From NCBI RefSeq assembly GCF_014284175.1, contig NZ_JACOGA010000001.1:310001-374000 (forward strand): a stretch of DNA of 64,000 nt, in the 5' to 3' direction. This stretch comes from Affinundibacterium flavidum. Its GTDB lineage: Bacteria > Pseudomonadota > Gammaproteobacteria > Burkholderiales > Burkholderiaceae_D. A program made the translations under genes and the position numbers. Each line of letters starts with the position of its first letter. Position 1 is the first letter of the stretch. Shown one piece after another: positions 56,332 to 64,000 of the stretch. Below the pieces are notes generated by a model. That model saw only the letters and a list, made by a program, of their open reading frames with translations, searched no databases and was not told the DNA's origin.

Positions 56332-57789
56332 CTACTTGCGAATTCGATTATTTCGCCATGCATGAGGCTCACGATCTGCAATAGTCGAGCTGCCAATCAC
56401 TGCGGGTGGCGGGGTGTAACCACTAGGACCACAAATACCAGATTTGCTGTAAGTCGCAGCACTTGCAAGCAGGCGTTCGCTGAGTGAGCCTAAATCATGT
56501 TCAAGGTCGTCTGTGGCTGGGCAGGTCGGGGCAAATCCATTCACATAACCGCCGTTGCCAGCATTGTTGACGCCATCAAATTCAATCGCGAAATACGCTG
56601 TATTGCAATTGTCAGTTTGACTAAAACCGTAAGGTTTGCCGCAAGTTGTGCCGCCTATCGTAATGACTTGTACGAATGGGGATAATCCGTTGATGATAGA
56701 TTCACTCGCGGAGCAAGTGCGTGCACTGGTTAACACGAACACACGTGTCAAATTGAGTTGTGGTAAGACCATGCCGGAGCGTGATTTATCGGTGAACATG
56801 AATTTACTCTGCGCGGTCCAGTCGGCATGTTTATCGTTGTATTGCAATTGTTCAAAAACATGGCCTTGTGCCTTAGTGCCGGCAATCATAGAAGCTACCT
56901 CGTTGGCGATATAAATATAACCGCCACCGTTATAGCGGACATCCAATACGAGATCATTAATCCCTTGCTCTTTAAATTCGCGCAGACTGTTGACTAAAGG
57001 GTCTGATGCAGTCGCAATATGGTCAGTGAAAACCAAGTAGCCTAAACGACGGTTGTCTGTCGTGGTGATGATTTTGTTTTGCAGCACTGGCTTTGTGATT
57101 ACGGTGGTAGCTTTTAAGTCCACACTGCGGGTTGTGCTGGCACCGACATCTTTGATTTCAAAGCGAGTCGTGGTTTGCGAACTGCTTGGATAAAGTGCTG
57201 CGATTTGGTTGTCGTAACTGACTTGTCCAATGGGTGTGCCGTTTAAACCTATGATTTGCGCGCCGCGTTTAATTTGTTGCAAATCGGCGGGTGATCCAGG
57301 CTGTACATAGGCGACGCGTAATTGATTGTTTTGATTGACGAGCTTATAGCCGAATCCTACATCTTCGCCGGCTTCGAAATAGCCATCTATTTCATCTTTG
57401 TCCGCAGTAAAACTAAAACGGTCATTTTGTTTGACTAGTAGGGCGTCAAAGTAACTTTGTGGTGTGTTGTAATTGGCCGCTGGTACATCGACAATTAGCT
57501 TGTACCAAAGGTAGACGTCATTTAAATGTGCTCTAACCCAGGACTTCTCTACACTTGGAGTGCAAATATTCGCATATACACCTGGTAGACCAATTTCCGA
57601 ATTGCTGCCACTTGAATTGTTGTTTCCAGTATTAGTGTTATCTGTTGTGCCGACTGAGCAAACGCCAGTGCCATTTCCGCACAGCTTTAAACTAGTATTC
57701 GAATTCCCACCGCCACCACAGCTACTTAATGATAGCGACAATAGAATGCACGTAAGTGCGGTTGTTGTGTTTGAGAATTTGTTAAGCAT
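56332..57789 (-). CDS. S41 family peptidase, lipoprotein
   Basis: A 485-residue predicted lipoprotein: signal ending in LSSCGGGG near residue 24, a Ser/Asn/Gly linker, then a PDZ-like region (~residues 140-210, LQQIKRGAQIIGLNGTP) and the S41 core with VLDVRYNGGGYIYIANEVASMI and TSARTCSASESIIN holding the nucleophile Ser. I start at the ATG at 57789, which has GAGGTAA upstream. Several extra cysteines suggest disulfides in the periplasm. It is a different subfamily from the S41 protein at 6134-7543. Confidence 0.87.
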   Translation of the reverse strand: MLNKFSNTTTALTCILLSLSLSSCGGGGNSNTSLKLCGNGTGVCSVGTTDNTNTGNNNSSGSNSEIGLPGVYANICTPSVEKSWVRAHLNDVYLWYKLIVDVPAANYNTPQSYFDALLVKQNDRFSFTADKDEIDGYFEAGEDVGFGYKLVNQNNQLRVAYVQPGSPADLQQIKRGAQIIGLNGTPIGQVSYDNQIAALYPSSSQTTTRFEIKDVGASTTRSVDLKATTVITKPVLQNKIITTTDNRRLGYLVFTDHIATASDPLVNSLREFKEQGINDLVLDVRYNGGGYIYIANEVASMIAGTKAQGHVFEQLQYNDKHADWTAQSKFMFTDKSRSGMVLPQLNLTRVFVLTSARTCSASESIINGLSPFVQVITIGGTTCGKPYGFSQTDNCNTAYFAIEFDGVNNAGNGGYVNGFAPTCPATDDLEHDLGSLSERLLASAATYSKSGICGPSGYTPPPAVIGSSTIADREPHAWRNNRIRK

Positions 57790-58060
57790 TTTTTTTACCT
57801 CAGTTGTTATTGTCCCGTTCGAATTCATTTAGATGATTCTGTCGACGTTCGATATTGGTACGACGGGATTTTATTCTTTGTTCTGATATTTGAGCTCAGT
57901 CGCTGAGCAGTATAATCTAAGTTGTTTAATAAAAAAATAAACGTATCTAAAAAATAAATCTATCTTAAGAAATAGAGATAAGGTTTGCATGACGATTTGA
58001 CTGAAGGCGGGCTATGCAATCTATTTTGGCATAAATTTATTTAAATTTTATGGGGCAGTT

Positions 58061-58612
58061 ATGTCACTACAACGTTGTGGGTGGGCAAACCCGGCTAATC
58101 CTTTGTACTTGGAATATCACGACTATGAATGGGGTGTGCCATGTCATGATGAATTGCGTTTGTTTGAAATGCTCAATTTGGAAGGCGCGCAAGCAGGTTT
58201 GAGCTGGGAAACGGTGCTAAATAAACGTGAGAATTATCGTCAAGCTTTTGACGCATGGGATGCCAAGAAAATTGCTTTGTATGATGAAGCAAAGATAGAT
58301 GAGTTAATGCAAAACGCCGGAATTATCCGGAATCGATTAAAAATTCAGGCGGCAATTTCGAATGCTAAAGCCTACTTGCAATTGTGTGTAGATGCAGGTG
58401 GTTTGGATAACTATTTGTGGCAGCATGTGCAGGGAACGCCGATAGTCAATCATCGTGAACGTATTGTGACAACAGACTTGTCTGATCAAATTTCGAAGGA
58501 TTTGAAGAAGCGCGGATTTAAGTTTGTCGGCTCCACGATTATTTACGCCTATATGCAAGCAATCGGTATGGTGAGTGATCATGCACATGACTGTGCTTGG
58601 CGACAGTCCTGA
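58061..58612 (+). CDS. tag: DNA-3-methyladenine glycosylase I
   Basis: A 183-residue base-excision enzyme that removes 3-methyladenine. It starts RCGWANPANPLYLEYHDYEWGVP and has LEGAQAGLSWETVLNKRENYR, and the end FKFVGSTIIYAYMQAIGMVSDH with HAHDCAW; the Cys/His zinc ligands near both ends match E. coli Tag. It ends eight bases before the next gene, so both share a transcript. Confidence 0.96.
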   Translation: MSLQRCGWANPANPLYLEYHDYEWGVPCHDELRLFEMLNLEGAQAGLSWETVLNKRENYRQAFDAWDAKKIALYDEAKIDELMQNAGIIRNRLKIQAAISNAKAYLQLCVDAGGLDNYLWQHVQGTPIVNHRERIVTTDLSDQISKDLKKRGFKFVGSTIIYAYMQAIGMVSDHAHDCAWRQS

Positions 58613-58620
58613 GTTGCATA

Positions 58621-59418
58621 ATGATGAAAAAGAAGAACAAACTAGATGTACTGATCAACGAACATCCCGACGTATTTGTTTCCGAATTTAGGGGAGTGCG
58701 CTCTTTGCATTTGGCTAGCACGATTAATTCTGATACAAGTTGTGCGCCGATTCAAGGATCGATGCGATTGGCAGTTCCTGATCAAATTGAACTTGAATAT
58801 GTACAGCAAATGAATCTGTGGATGTTGTTCAATATGGTGCCTAAACATATTGTGCAACTCGGTTTGGGCGCCGCATCGTTGACGAAATTTTGCTATCGAC
58901 ATTTTCCTAATGCAGTAGTGACGGCGGTAGATCTAAATCCAAAAGTCATTGCTATGTGTCGTGAGCAATTTAAATTGCCCGCCGATGATGAGCGCTTGCA
59001 TGTACTTGAAATGGATGCCTTCGATTTCGTGCGCAGTCCGGCGCGTCACGGGAAAATTGATGTGATTCAGGTGGACTTATATGATGCTGAGGCTGAAGGC
59101 CCGGTATTGGATAGTGCTGAATTTTATGAAGCATGTGCAGCTTGTTTGACGTCGGAAGGCATGATGACGGTCAACTTATTTGCAAATGATGTGCAACGTC
59201 AAAAAAATATAGAGGCGATGCAGGCATTTTTTGATGTTGTCGTGTGGCTGCCCGAGGTGCATGACGCCAATGTGGTGGCGATCGCATTTAAGGCTGCGCC
59301 AGAAATTGATTTTGAAATTTTGTATCAGCGCGCTGCAATTTTACGAGTCAATTACAAATTGCAGGCGCCAGTTTGGGTCAATGGATTGAAAGCCTGGATG
59401 TTACGTGAGGATGATTAA
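58621..59418 (+). CDS. Spermidine-synthase-like methyltransferase-fold protein
   Basis: A 265-residue protein of the SpeE-like Rossmann group. It has VQLGLGAASLTKFCY at ~residue 82 for the nucleotide-binding loop, VTAVDLNPKVIAMC, and VIQVDLYDAEAEGPVLDS for the active-site loop. Classical spermidine synthases have DGGDGG-type loops, which are not seen, so the substrate may not be putrescine. The ATG at 58621 is chosen; an earlier start would overlap tag. Confidence 0.75.
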   Translation: MMKKKNKLDVLINEHPDVFVSEFRGVRSLHLASTINSDTSCAPIQGSMRLAVPDQIELEYVQQMNLWMLFNMVPKHIVQLGLGAASLTKFCYRHFPNAVVTAVDLNPKVIAMCREQFKLPADDERLHVLEMDAFDFVRSPARHGKIDVIQVDLYDAEAEGPVLDSAEFYEACAACLTSEGMMTVNLFANDVQRQKNIEAMQAFFDVVVWLPEVHDANVVAIAFKAAPEIDFEILYQRAAILRVNYKLQAPVWVNGLKAWMLREDD

Positions 59419-59467
59419 ATAAATTTGAATTGGATTTGGCTGAATTTGGTTGCATTTGTGAATCAAA

Positions 59468-60418
59468 TCAAGTCCCATCAAATTCATCATCTCTTAACAC
59501 TTCCGCCTGCAAAGTAATATGATCGATGCCATGCTTCTCCAATAGCATTTTTTTGATGCTTTCTAAAATACGTGGCCAGGCACTCAAGTCATCAATTTCT
59601 AGATGGCCAATAAGTGCAGGTTGACCTGGCGACATGTCCCAAATATGCAAATCATGGACAGAGGCGACGCCGGGTGTATCTTCCAGATCACTGCCAATTT
59701 GTACATAGTCAATATGGTGTGGTACACCTTTCATCAAAAAATGAAATGATTCTCTGAGCACGCCTATGGTCGATTTGAGGATGAGCAAAGAAACGAAAAT
59801 AGATAATATAGGGTCAATTGGCATCCAGCCGGTGTAATAGATGATGCCGCCGGAAACAATTGCCGCAACGGAGCCCAGTAGGTCCCCCATCACATGTATC
59901 AGCGCTGCACGCGTATTCATACTGTCTTTATCGTGAGATAAAACCCAAGCGACGATGATGTTAATCGCTAAGCCAATTGCGGCAACGATCATAACCATGC
60001 CACCCTGTACCTTCTCAGGTGTTGCTAGTCTCTGTAAAGCCTCGAAGCTAATCCATGCGACGACACCTAACATGACGAGTCCATTGACAAATGCGGCTAA
60101 TGCTTCAGATCGACCAAAGCCAAATGTATGTTTGGCAGTTGGCGGGCGTTTTGCAATAATTTGTGCGAGTAGAGCTAGTCCAAGCGCCGCAGAGTCAGTC
60201 ACCATATGGCCTGCATCAGAAATCAGCGCCAAAGAATTTGATAAGAATCCAAAAACAACTTCGACACCTGCAAAGAATAAAGTCAGACCCAATGCCCATG
60301 CCAAAATGGATTGGCTGCGGTCGGCGAAATAGTGCTGATGTTCGGCGTCACCATGACGATGGGCGTGAAGATGGGCGCTTTTGTCGAGATTGCTGTGGGT
60401 GTGCGAGTCGTGAGGCAT
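59468..60418 (-). CDS. Cation diffusion facilitator (zinc/cobalt-type exporter)
   Basis: A 316-residue membrane transporter of the CDF family. A His-rich cytoplasmic start (HDSHTHSN, HLHAHRHGDAEHQHY) precedes six membrane helices. The metal site motif SDAGHMVTDSAALGLALLA lies in helix 2, and HVMGDLLGSVAAIVSGGI in helix 5. The C-terminal domain shows HDLHIWDMSPGQPALIGHLE. It would export Zn(II) or a similar ion. It converges with the spermidine-synthase-like gene. Confidence 0.93.
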   Translation of the reverse strand: MPHDSHTHSNLDKSAHLHAHRHGDAEHQHYFADRSQSILAWALGLTLFFAGVEVVFGFLSNSLALISDAGHMVTDSAALGLALLAQIIAKRPPTAKHTFGFGRSEALAAFVNGLVMLGVVAWISFEALQRLATPEKVQGGMVMIVAAIGLAINIIVAWVLSHDKDSMNTRAALIHVMGDLLGSVAAIVSGGIIYYTGWMPIDPILSIFVSLLILKSTIGVLRESFHFLMKGVPHHIDYVQIGSDLEDTPGVASVHDLHIWDMSPGQPALIGHLEIDDLSAWPRILESIKKMLLEKHGIDHITLQAEVLRDDEFDGT

Positions 60419-60648
60419 ATGCAATGGAAGTCATGTTATTGATCTCGCATTGTAAGTGATTTACGCCTACTTGAATGCATAAACTAACCTGTGTTGACGT
60501 CCGGCTTAACAAGAAATTCAATACGAAATTTCGTGCGGTATGGAGTTCTATGTATATGGATGCAGATAGCGCTTACAGGCCATTTCGCAAGAAATTACCA
60601 AAAAGAACTTTACGATTGCCTAGTTGTTTGCTATAGTCTCGGCTCTTC

Positions 60649-60725
60649 GGGCGGTTAGTTCAGCTGGTTAGAATACTTGGTCGACATCCAAGGGGTCGCA
60701 GATTCGAATTCTGCACCGCCCACCA
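60649..60725 (+). tRNA. tRNA-Val (GAC)
   Basis: A 77-nt cloverleaf with encoded CCA end. The acceptor arms GGGCGGT / ACCGCCC, the D arm GTTC/GAAT, the anticodon stem CTTGG/CCAAG and the T arm GCAGA-TTCGAAT-TCTGC all pair. The anticodon loop is TCGACAT, so positions 34-36 are GAC (Val). The base before the anticodon, normally U33, is C (60682). A TATAGT at 60632 may be its -10. It lies upstream of thrS. Confidence 0.9.
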
Positions 60726-60852
60726 GAATTTAGTAAAAATGTAGTATTTTGTAAGAGCGAGAAAGGTACCATGGTTATGACACCGCGAACTACGATCACA
60801 TTCCTTTGTGAGCGACGCTAGTCGAGGTGTTTTTTCGTCTTTGAGGTATTCA

Positions 60853-60881
60853 GAAAAACGCGGCTAGTCCGCGTTTTTTTT
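60853..60881 (+). terminator. Terminator between tRNA-Val and thrS
   Basis: AAAAACGCGG pairs with CCGCGTTTTT across CTAGT and is followed by a T run. It could end the tRNA transcript or act as an attenuator ahead of thrS. Confidence 0.85.
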
Positions 60882-60946
60882 CGTCTAAAGATTTGTTCCA
60901 ATTTTAAACTTGTAATTTTTTGGCTTAGGCCCGTATGGAGATGAAT

Positions 60947-62854
60947 ATGATTTCAATTCGATTGCCCGATGGTTCGCAACGACAATTCGAGTCCGCTGTC
61001 ACAGTGGCACAAGTTGCTGCCAGTATCGGTACGGGTTTAGCGAAAGCTGCGCTGGCCGGTAAGGTCAATGGCAAGTTGGTCGATACCTCACATCTGATTG
61101 AAGTGGATGCTGATTTGGCGATCGTTACGGATAAAGATGCTGATGGATTGGAAGTCATTCGACATTCGACTGCGCATTTATTGGCGTACGCAGTCAAGGA
61201 ATTGTTTCCTGAGGCGCAAGTCACTATTGGCCCTGTGATTGAAAATGGTTTCTACTACGATTTTTCTTACAAACGCCCATTTACACCGGATGATCTGGTG
61301 GCAATTGAAAAGAAAATGACGGAATTGGCGAAGAAGGATGAGCCAGTCACGCGCAAAGTCTTGCCGCGTGATGAGGCTGTTGCTTACTTTAAGTCTATCG
61401 GTGAAGCTTACAAAGCTGAAATCATAGAATCGATTCCTGCGGATCAGGATGTCTCTCTTTACACAGAAGGTAATTTCACGGATTTGTGCCGCGGCCCTCA
61501 CGTTCCGTCGACTGGCAAACTTAAAGTATTTAAGTTGATGAAATTGGCTGGAGCTTATTGGCGCGGTGACTCTAAAAACGAAATGCTGCAACGTGTGTAC
61601 GGTACCGCATTTGCGAAGAAAGAAGATCAAGAGCAATACCTGCATATGTTGGAAGAGGCAGAAAAACGCGATCATCGTAAATTAGGCAAAACTCTAGATT
61701 TGTTCCACTTTCAAGACGAAGCGCCAGGTTTGATTTTCTGGCATCCAAAGGGCTGGACAATCTGGCAGCAAGTTGAGCAATACATGCGAAAGGTGTATCA
61801 AGATTGTGGCTATCAAGAAGTGAAAGCGCCGCAGATTTTGGATCGTACTTTGTGGGAAAAAACTGGCCACTGGGAAAACTATCGCGAGAACATGTTCAGT
61901 ACAGAATCTGAAAATCGCAACTACGCATTAAAACCGATGAATTGCCCGGGTCATGTGCAGATTTTTAATTCAAATATGCGCAGTTATCGTGAATTGCCGT
62001 TGCGCTACGGTGAATTCGGTCAATGCCATCGCAACGAACCATCTGGTGCTTTGCATGGCATTATGCGTGTGCGCGGTTTTACCCAAGATGATGGTCATAT
62101 TTTCTGTACCGAAGATCAGATTCAAGATGAAGTGATGGCCTTCCATCCGCAAGCGATGAAGGTGTATGACGATTTTGGCTTTGAAAATATTCAAATTAAG
62201 TTGGCCTTGCGTCCTGAAAATCGTATCGGCTCTGAAGAAATTTGGGATAAGGCTGAAGATACTTTGCGCGCTGCTTTGCGTAATTGCGGCATGACTTGGG
62301 AAGAGTTGCCAGGTGAGGGTGCTTTCTACGGTCCGAAAATTGAATACCATTTGAAAGACAGTCTGGGTCGTCCATGGCAAGTCGGTACCATGCAGGTCGA
62401 TTTCTCGATGCCAGGTCGTTTGAGCGCAGAATATGTATCAGATGATAATTCGCGCAAAGTGCCAGTCATGTTGCATAGAGCAATTGTTGGTTCTATGGAA
62501 AGATTTATTGGTATTTTGATTGAAAATCATGCTGGCGCTTTGCCAACATGGTTGGCTCCAGTGCAAGTTGCGGTCTTGAATATTTCTGAATCTCAGGCCG
62601 AATATGCTAAATCTGTCGCAGAAAACCTGAAAAAACAAGGCTTTAGAGTGCATACAGATTTGCGTAATGAGAAGATTACCTATAAAATACGCGAACATTC
62701 CATGCAAAAATTGCCTTATATCATCGTAGTCGGTGATAAAGAACGGGATGCAAATACAGTGGCTGTGCGTACGCGCGGTAATCTGGACTTGGGTGTAATG
62801 ACTCAGGAAGCCTTCTTGGATCGCCTCAAAAACGACTTGGAAACCAAGGCTTAA
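60947..62854 (+). CDS. thrS: Threonyl-tRNA synthetase
   Basis: A 635-residue class II synthetase. It has the TGS domain (residues ~1-62), the editing domain with [13 protein letters not shown], the catalytic core with [12 protein letters not shown] and [12 protein letters not shown], and the anticodon-binding end. The start at 60947 is fixed by GGAG six bases upstream and by the family start [10 protein letters not shown]; two earlier in-frame ATGs (60935, 60941) are too near that site. It begins the thrS-infC-rpmI-rplT operon. Confidence 0.97.
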   Translation: MISIRLPDGSQRQFESAVTVAQVAASIGTGLAKAALAGKVNGKLVDTSHLIEVDADLAIVTDKDADGLEVIRHSTAHLLAYAVKELFPEAQVTIGPVIENGFYYDFSYKRPFTPDDLVAIEKKMTELAKKDEPVTRKVLPRDEAVAYFKSIGEAYKAEIIESIPADQDVSLYTEGNFTDLCRGPHVPSTGKLKVFKLMKLAGAYWRGDSKNEMLQRVYGTAFAKKEDQEQYLHMLEEAEKRDHRKLGKTLDLFHFQDEAPGLIFWHPKGWTIWQQVEQYMRKVYQDCGYQEVKAPQILDRTLWEKTGHWENYRENMFSTESENRNYALKPMNCPGHVQIFNSNMRSYRELPLRYGEFGQCHRNEPSGALHGIMRVRGFTQDDGHIFCTEDQIQDEVMAFHPQAMKVYDDFGFENIQIKLALRPENRIGSEEIWDKAEDTLRAALRNCGMTWEELPGEGAFYGPKIEYHLKDSLGRPWQVGTMQVDFSMPGRLSAEYVSDDNSRKVPVMLHRAIVGSMERFIGILIENHAGALPTWLAPVQVAVLNISESQAEYAKSVAENLKKQGFRVHTDLRNEKITYKIREHSMQKLPYIIVVGDKERDANTVAVRTRGNLDLGVMTQEAFLDRLKNDLETKA

Positions 62855-62913
62855 CCAGCTTTTGCCCGCGAAAAAGCACAGCCTGTTTATTTAAATTTTT
62901 GAAGGAAACTAAG

Positions 62914-63435
62914 ATAGCTACCGATAAGTCACATCGCATCAACGGCGAGATTACAGCGATAGAAGTGCGTCTGTCCGGCGTTGAGAACGAGCCTTTAGGC
63001 ATTGTTAAATTAAGTGAAGCATTTCGCTTAGCCGAAGAGGCCGAAGTAGATTTGGTGGAAATCGCGCCAACCGCGCAGCCACCTGTTTGCCGATTGATGG
63101 ATTACGGCAAATTTAAGTATCAAGAGCAGAAGAAGGCGCACGAAGCTAAGCTGAAGCAAAAGGTTATTTTGGTCAAGGAAGTGAAATTCCGTCCAGGTAC
63201 AGATGATGGTGATTACAACATTAAGTTGCGTAATTTGACTAAATTCTTGGATGACGGCGATAAGACAAAAATTACTTTGCGTTTCCGTGGACGTGAAATG
63301 GCACATCAAGAAATTGGTATGCGCATGTTAGAGCGTTTGAAACTCGATCTTGAGCCTTACGGTCAGGTTGAACAGTTTCCGAAGATGGAAGGACGTCAAA
63401 TGGTTATGATCCTTTCACCGAAAAAGAAAAAATAA
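62914..63435 (+). CDS. infC: Translation initiation factor IF-3 with ATA start
   Basis: A 173-residue factor with the N domain ([40 protein letters not shown]), linker and C domain ([31 protein letters not shown]). The only well placed start is ATA at 62914: GAAGGA lies seven bases upstream, and homology starts with (I)[10 protein letters not shown]. An in-frame TTG at 62899 has no ribosome-binding site. A non-AUG start is typical of infC (AUU in E. coli) and lets IF-3 repress its own translation by rejecting weak start codons. Confidence 0.95.
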   Translation: MATDKSHRINGEITAIEVRLSGVENEPLGIVKLSEAFRLAEEAEVDLVEIAPTAQPPVCRLMDYGKFKYQEQKKAHEAKLKQKVILVKEVKFRPGTDDGDYNIKLRNLTKFLDDGDKTKITLRFRGREMAHQEIGMRMLERLKLDLEPYGQVEQFPKMEGRQMVMILSPKKKK

Positions 63436-63750
63436 GTCGGTGAGCCCATAAATTCAATTGTAGGGCGCATTACTTCGTTGTTTGTCCTCGCAATACCTTA
63501 GTATTGCTGCGGGAAACGCCTAGTACTGCATCCCTAAAATTGAATTTCTGAACCCACCTTGCGATCTCGAAGTTGGAGCGCAAAATAAAGAATTTGTAGT
63601 GATGGCGATTCGCAAGCATCACCATTACAACAAAGGGCATTGAACTCGATTTCAAGCCCAAGCTAAGTGAGAAGTAGGCATCCAAGAGTGACGTCATTGT
63701 CACCACCTACCATCATATAAAAAGGAGCTGTCGTAAAAGACAGAGATGTT
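63436..63750 (+). promoter_or_regulatory. infC-rpmI intergenic leader with hairpin
   Basis: A 315-bp gap, long for an operon of this type. It holds a hairpin GTGATG (63599) / CATCAC (63622) and an AAAAGGAGCTG ribosome-binding site before rpmI. In other bacteria L20 represses this operon through an RNA structure here. The antisense open frame in the stretch is not protein-like. Confidence 0.45.
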
Positions 63751-63948
63751 ATGCCTAAAATGAAAACAAAGAGCTCTGCAAAGAAGCGCTTTCGTGTACG
63801 CCCAGGTGGAACAGTTAAGAGTGGTCACGCTTTCAAGCGTCATATCTTGACTAAGAAAACCACTAAGAACAAACGCCAATTGCGTGGCACCCGTAACATC
63901 AACGCGTCTGACGTAACATCAGTCATGCGCATGATGCCAACAGCTTAA
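63751..63948 (+). CDS. rpmI: 50S ribosomal protein L35
   Basis: A 65-residue highly basic ribosomal protein ([36 protein letters not shown]). It is of standard length and sits just before rplT. Confidence 0.97.
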   Translation: MPKMKTKSSAKKRFRVRPGGTVKSGHAFKRHILTKKTTKNKRQLRGTRNINASDVTSVMRMMPTA

Positions 63949-63976
63949 CCTCTACTCACTATTTTAAGGAGTTATC

Positions 63977-64000
63977 ATGCCTAGAGTAAAACGTGGGGTT
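63977..64000 (+). CDS. rplT: 50S ribosomal protein L20 (5' end only)
   Basis: Eight codons (MPRVKRGV) are visible, preceded by AAGGAG. The sequence and the position 28 bp after rpmI are characteristic of L20, an early 50S assembly protein and translational repressor of its operon. The rest lies beyond the window. Confidence 0.93.

Noticed and set aside
63470..63706. 78-residue minus-strand open frame in the infC-rpmI spacer
   Set aside because: It is antisense within an operon leader, its sequence is not protein-like, and it has no start signal.

Overview
The window looks like a chromosome segment of a betaproteobacterium of order Burkholderiales, most likely Oxalobacteraceae and perhaps close to Undibacterium or Herminiimonas. 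That placement is inferred from moderately AT-rich DNA, protein sequences that read as Burkholderiales-like, and recognisable gene orders: folK-pcnB-HAD-hda-perM beside purM, 4.5S RNA-dnaX-ybaB-recR, surE-pcm-nlpD-rpoS-rlmD, and tRNA-Val-thrS-infC-rpmI-rplT. No rRNA is present to confirm it.

Layout. 1-6062 is a light/DNA-repair cluster. Leftward lie a TIGR03643-type protein and a high-potential iron-sulfur protein. Rightward lie a MerR-family regulator, a 53-residue four-cysteine DUF2256 protein, a DASH-type cryptochrome/photolyase, an iron-sulfur (FeS-BCP) photolyase, a Trp-rich TIGR02450 protein and, after a palindromic repeat pair, a short-chain dehydrogenase. 6134-11190 is a mixed and partly accessory stretch: an S41 protease lipoprotein, an unknown gene, a nitrilase, a RelE/ParE toxin with its antitoxin, a HEPN-like protein and a shortened Phd-type antitoxin. 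11287-17118 (minus strand) holds panB, a DUF486 membrane protein, folK, pcnB, a HAD phosphatase, hda and perM, divergent from purM. 18523-26520 holds a thioredoxin-like lipid-side protein, ribBA-ribH-nusB, a DUF3224 protein, a LysR regulator, a lytic transglycosylase and ubiD. 26632-32842 carries the SRP RNA, an 11-bp tandem repeat array, dnaX, ybaB, recR, a class III CoA-transferase and marC.

33516-44723 is a complete-looking type II secretion operon in the order G-H-I-J-K-L-M-N-D-E-F-C, without a prepilin peptidase. It is followed by a uracil-DNA-glycosylase-like protein and an HD-GYP protein. 47231-52518 is the stationary-phase block surE-pcm-nlpD-rpoS plus rlmD. 52668-60418 contains ppnN, cheV, a small unknown gene, a decayed gene fragment, a second S41 protease, tag, a spermidine-synthase-like protein and a cation-diffusion transporter. 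The window ends in tRNA-Val and the thrS-infC-rpmI-rplT translation operon, with infC apparently starting at ATA.

The most promising material for new biology is the photolyase cluster with three uncharacterised small protein families and an electron carrier, the orphan HEPN-like gene in the defence/toxin stretch, the tandem array upstream of dnaX, and the unusual C33 in tRNA-Val.
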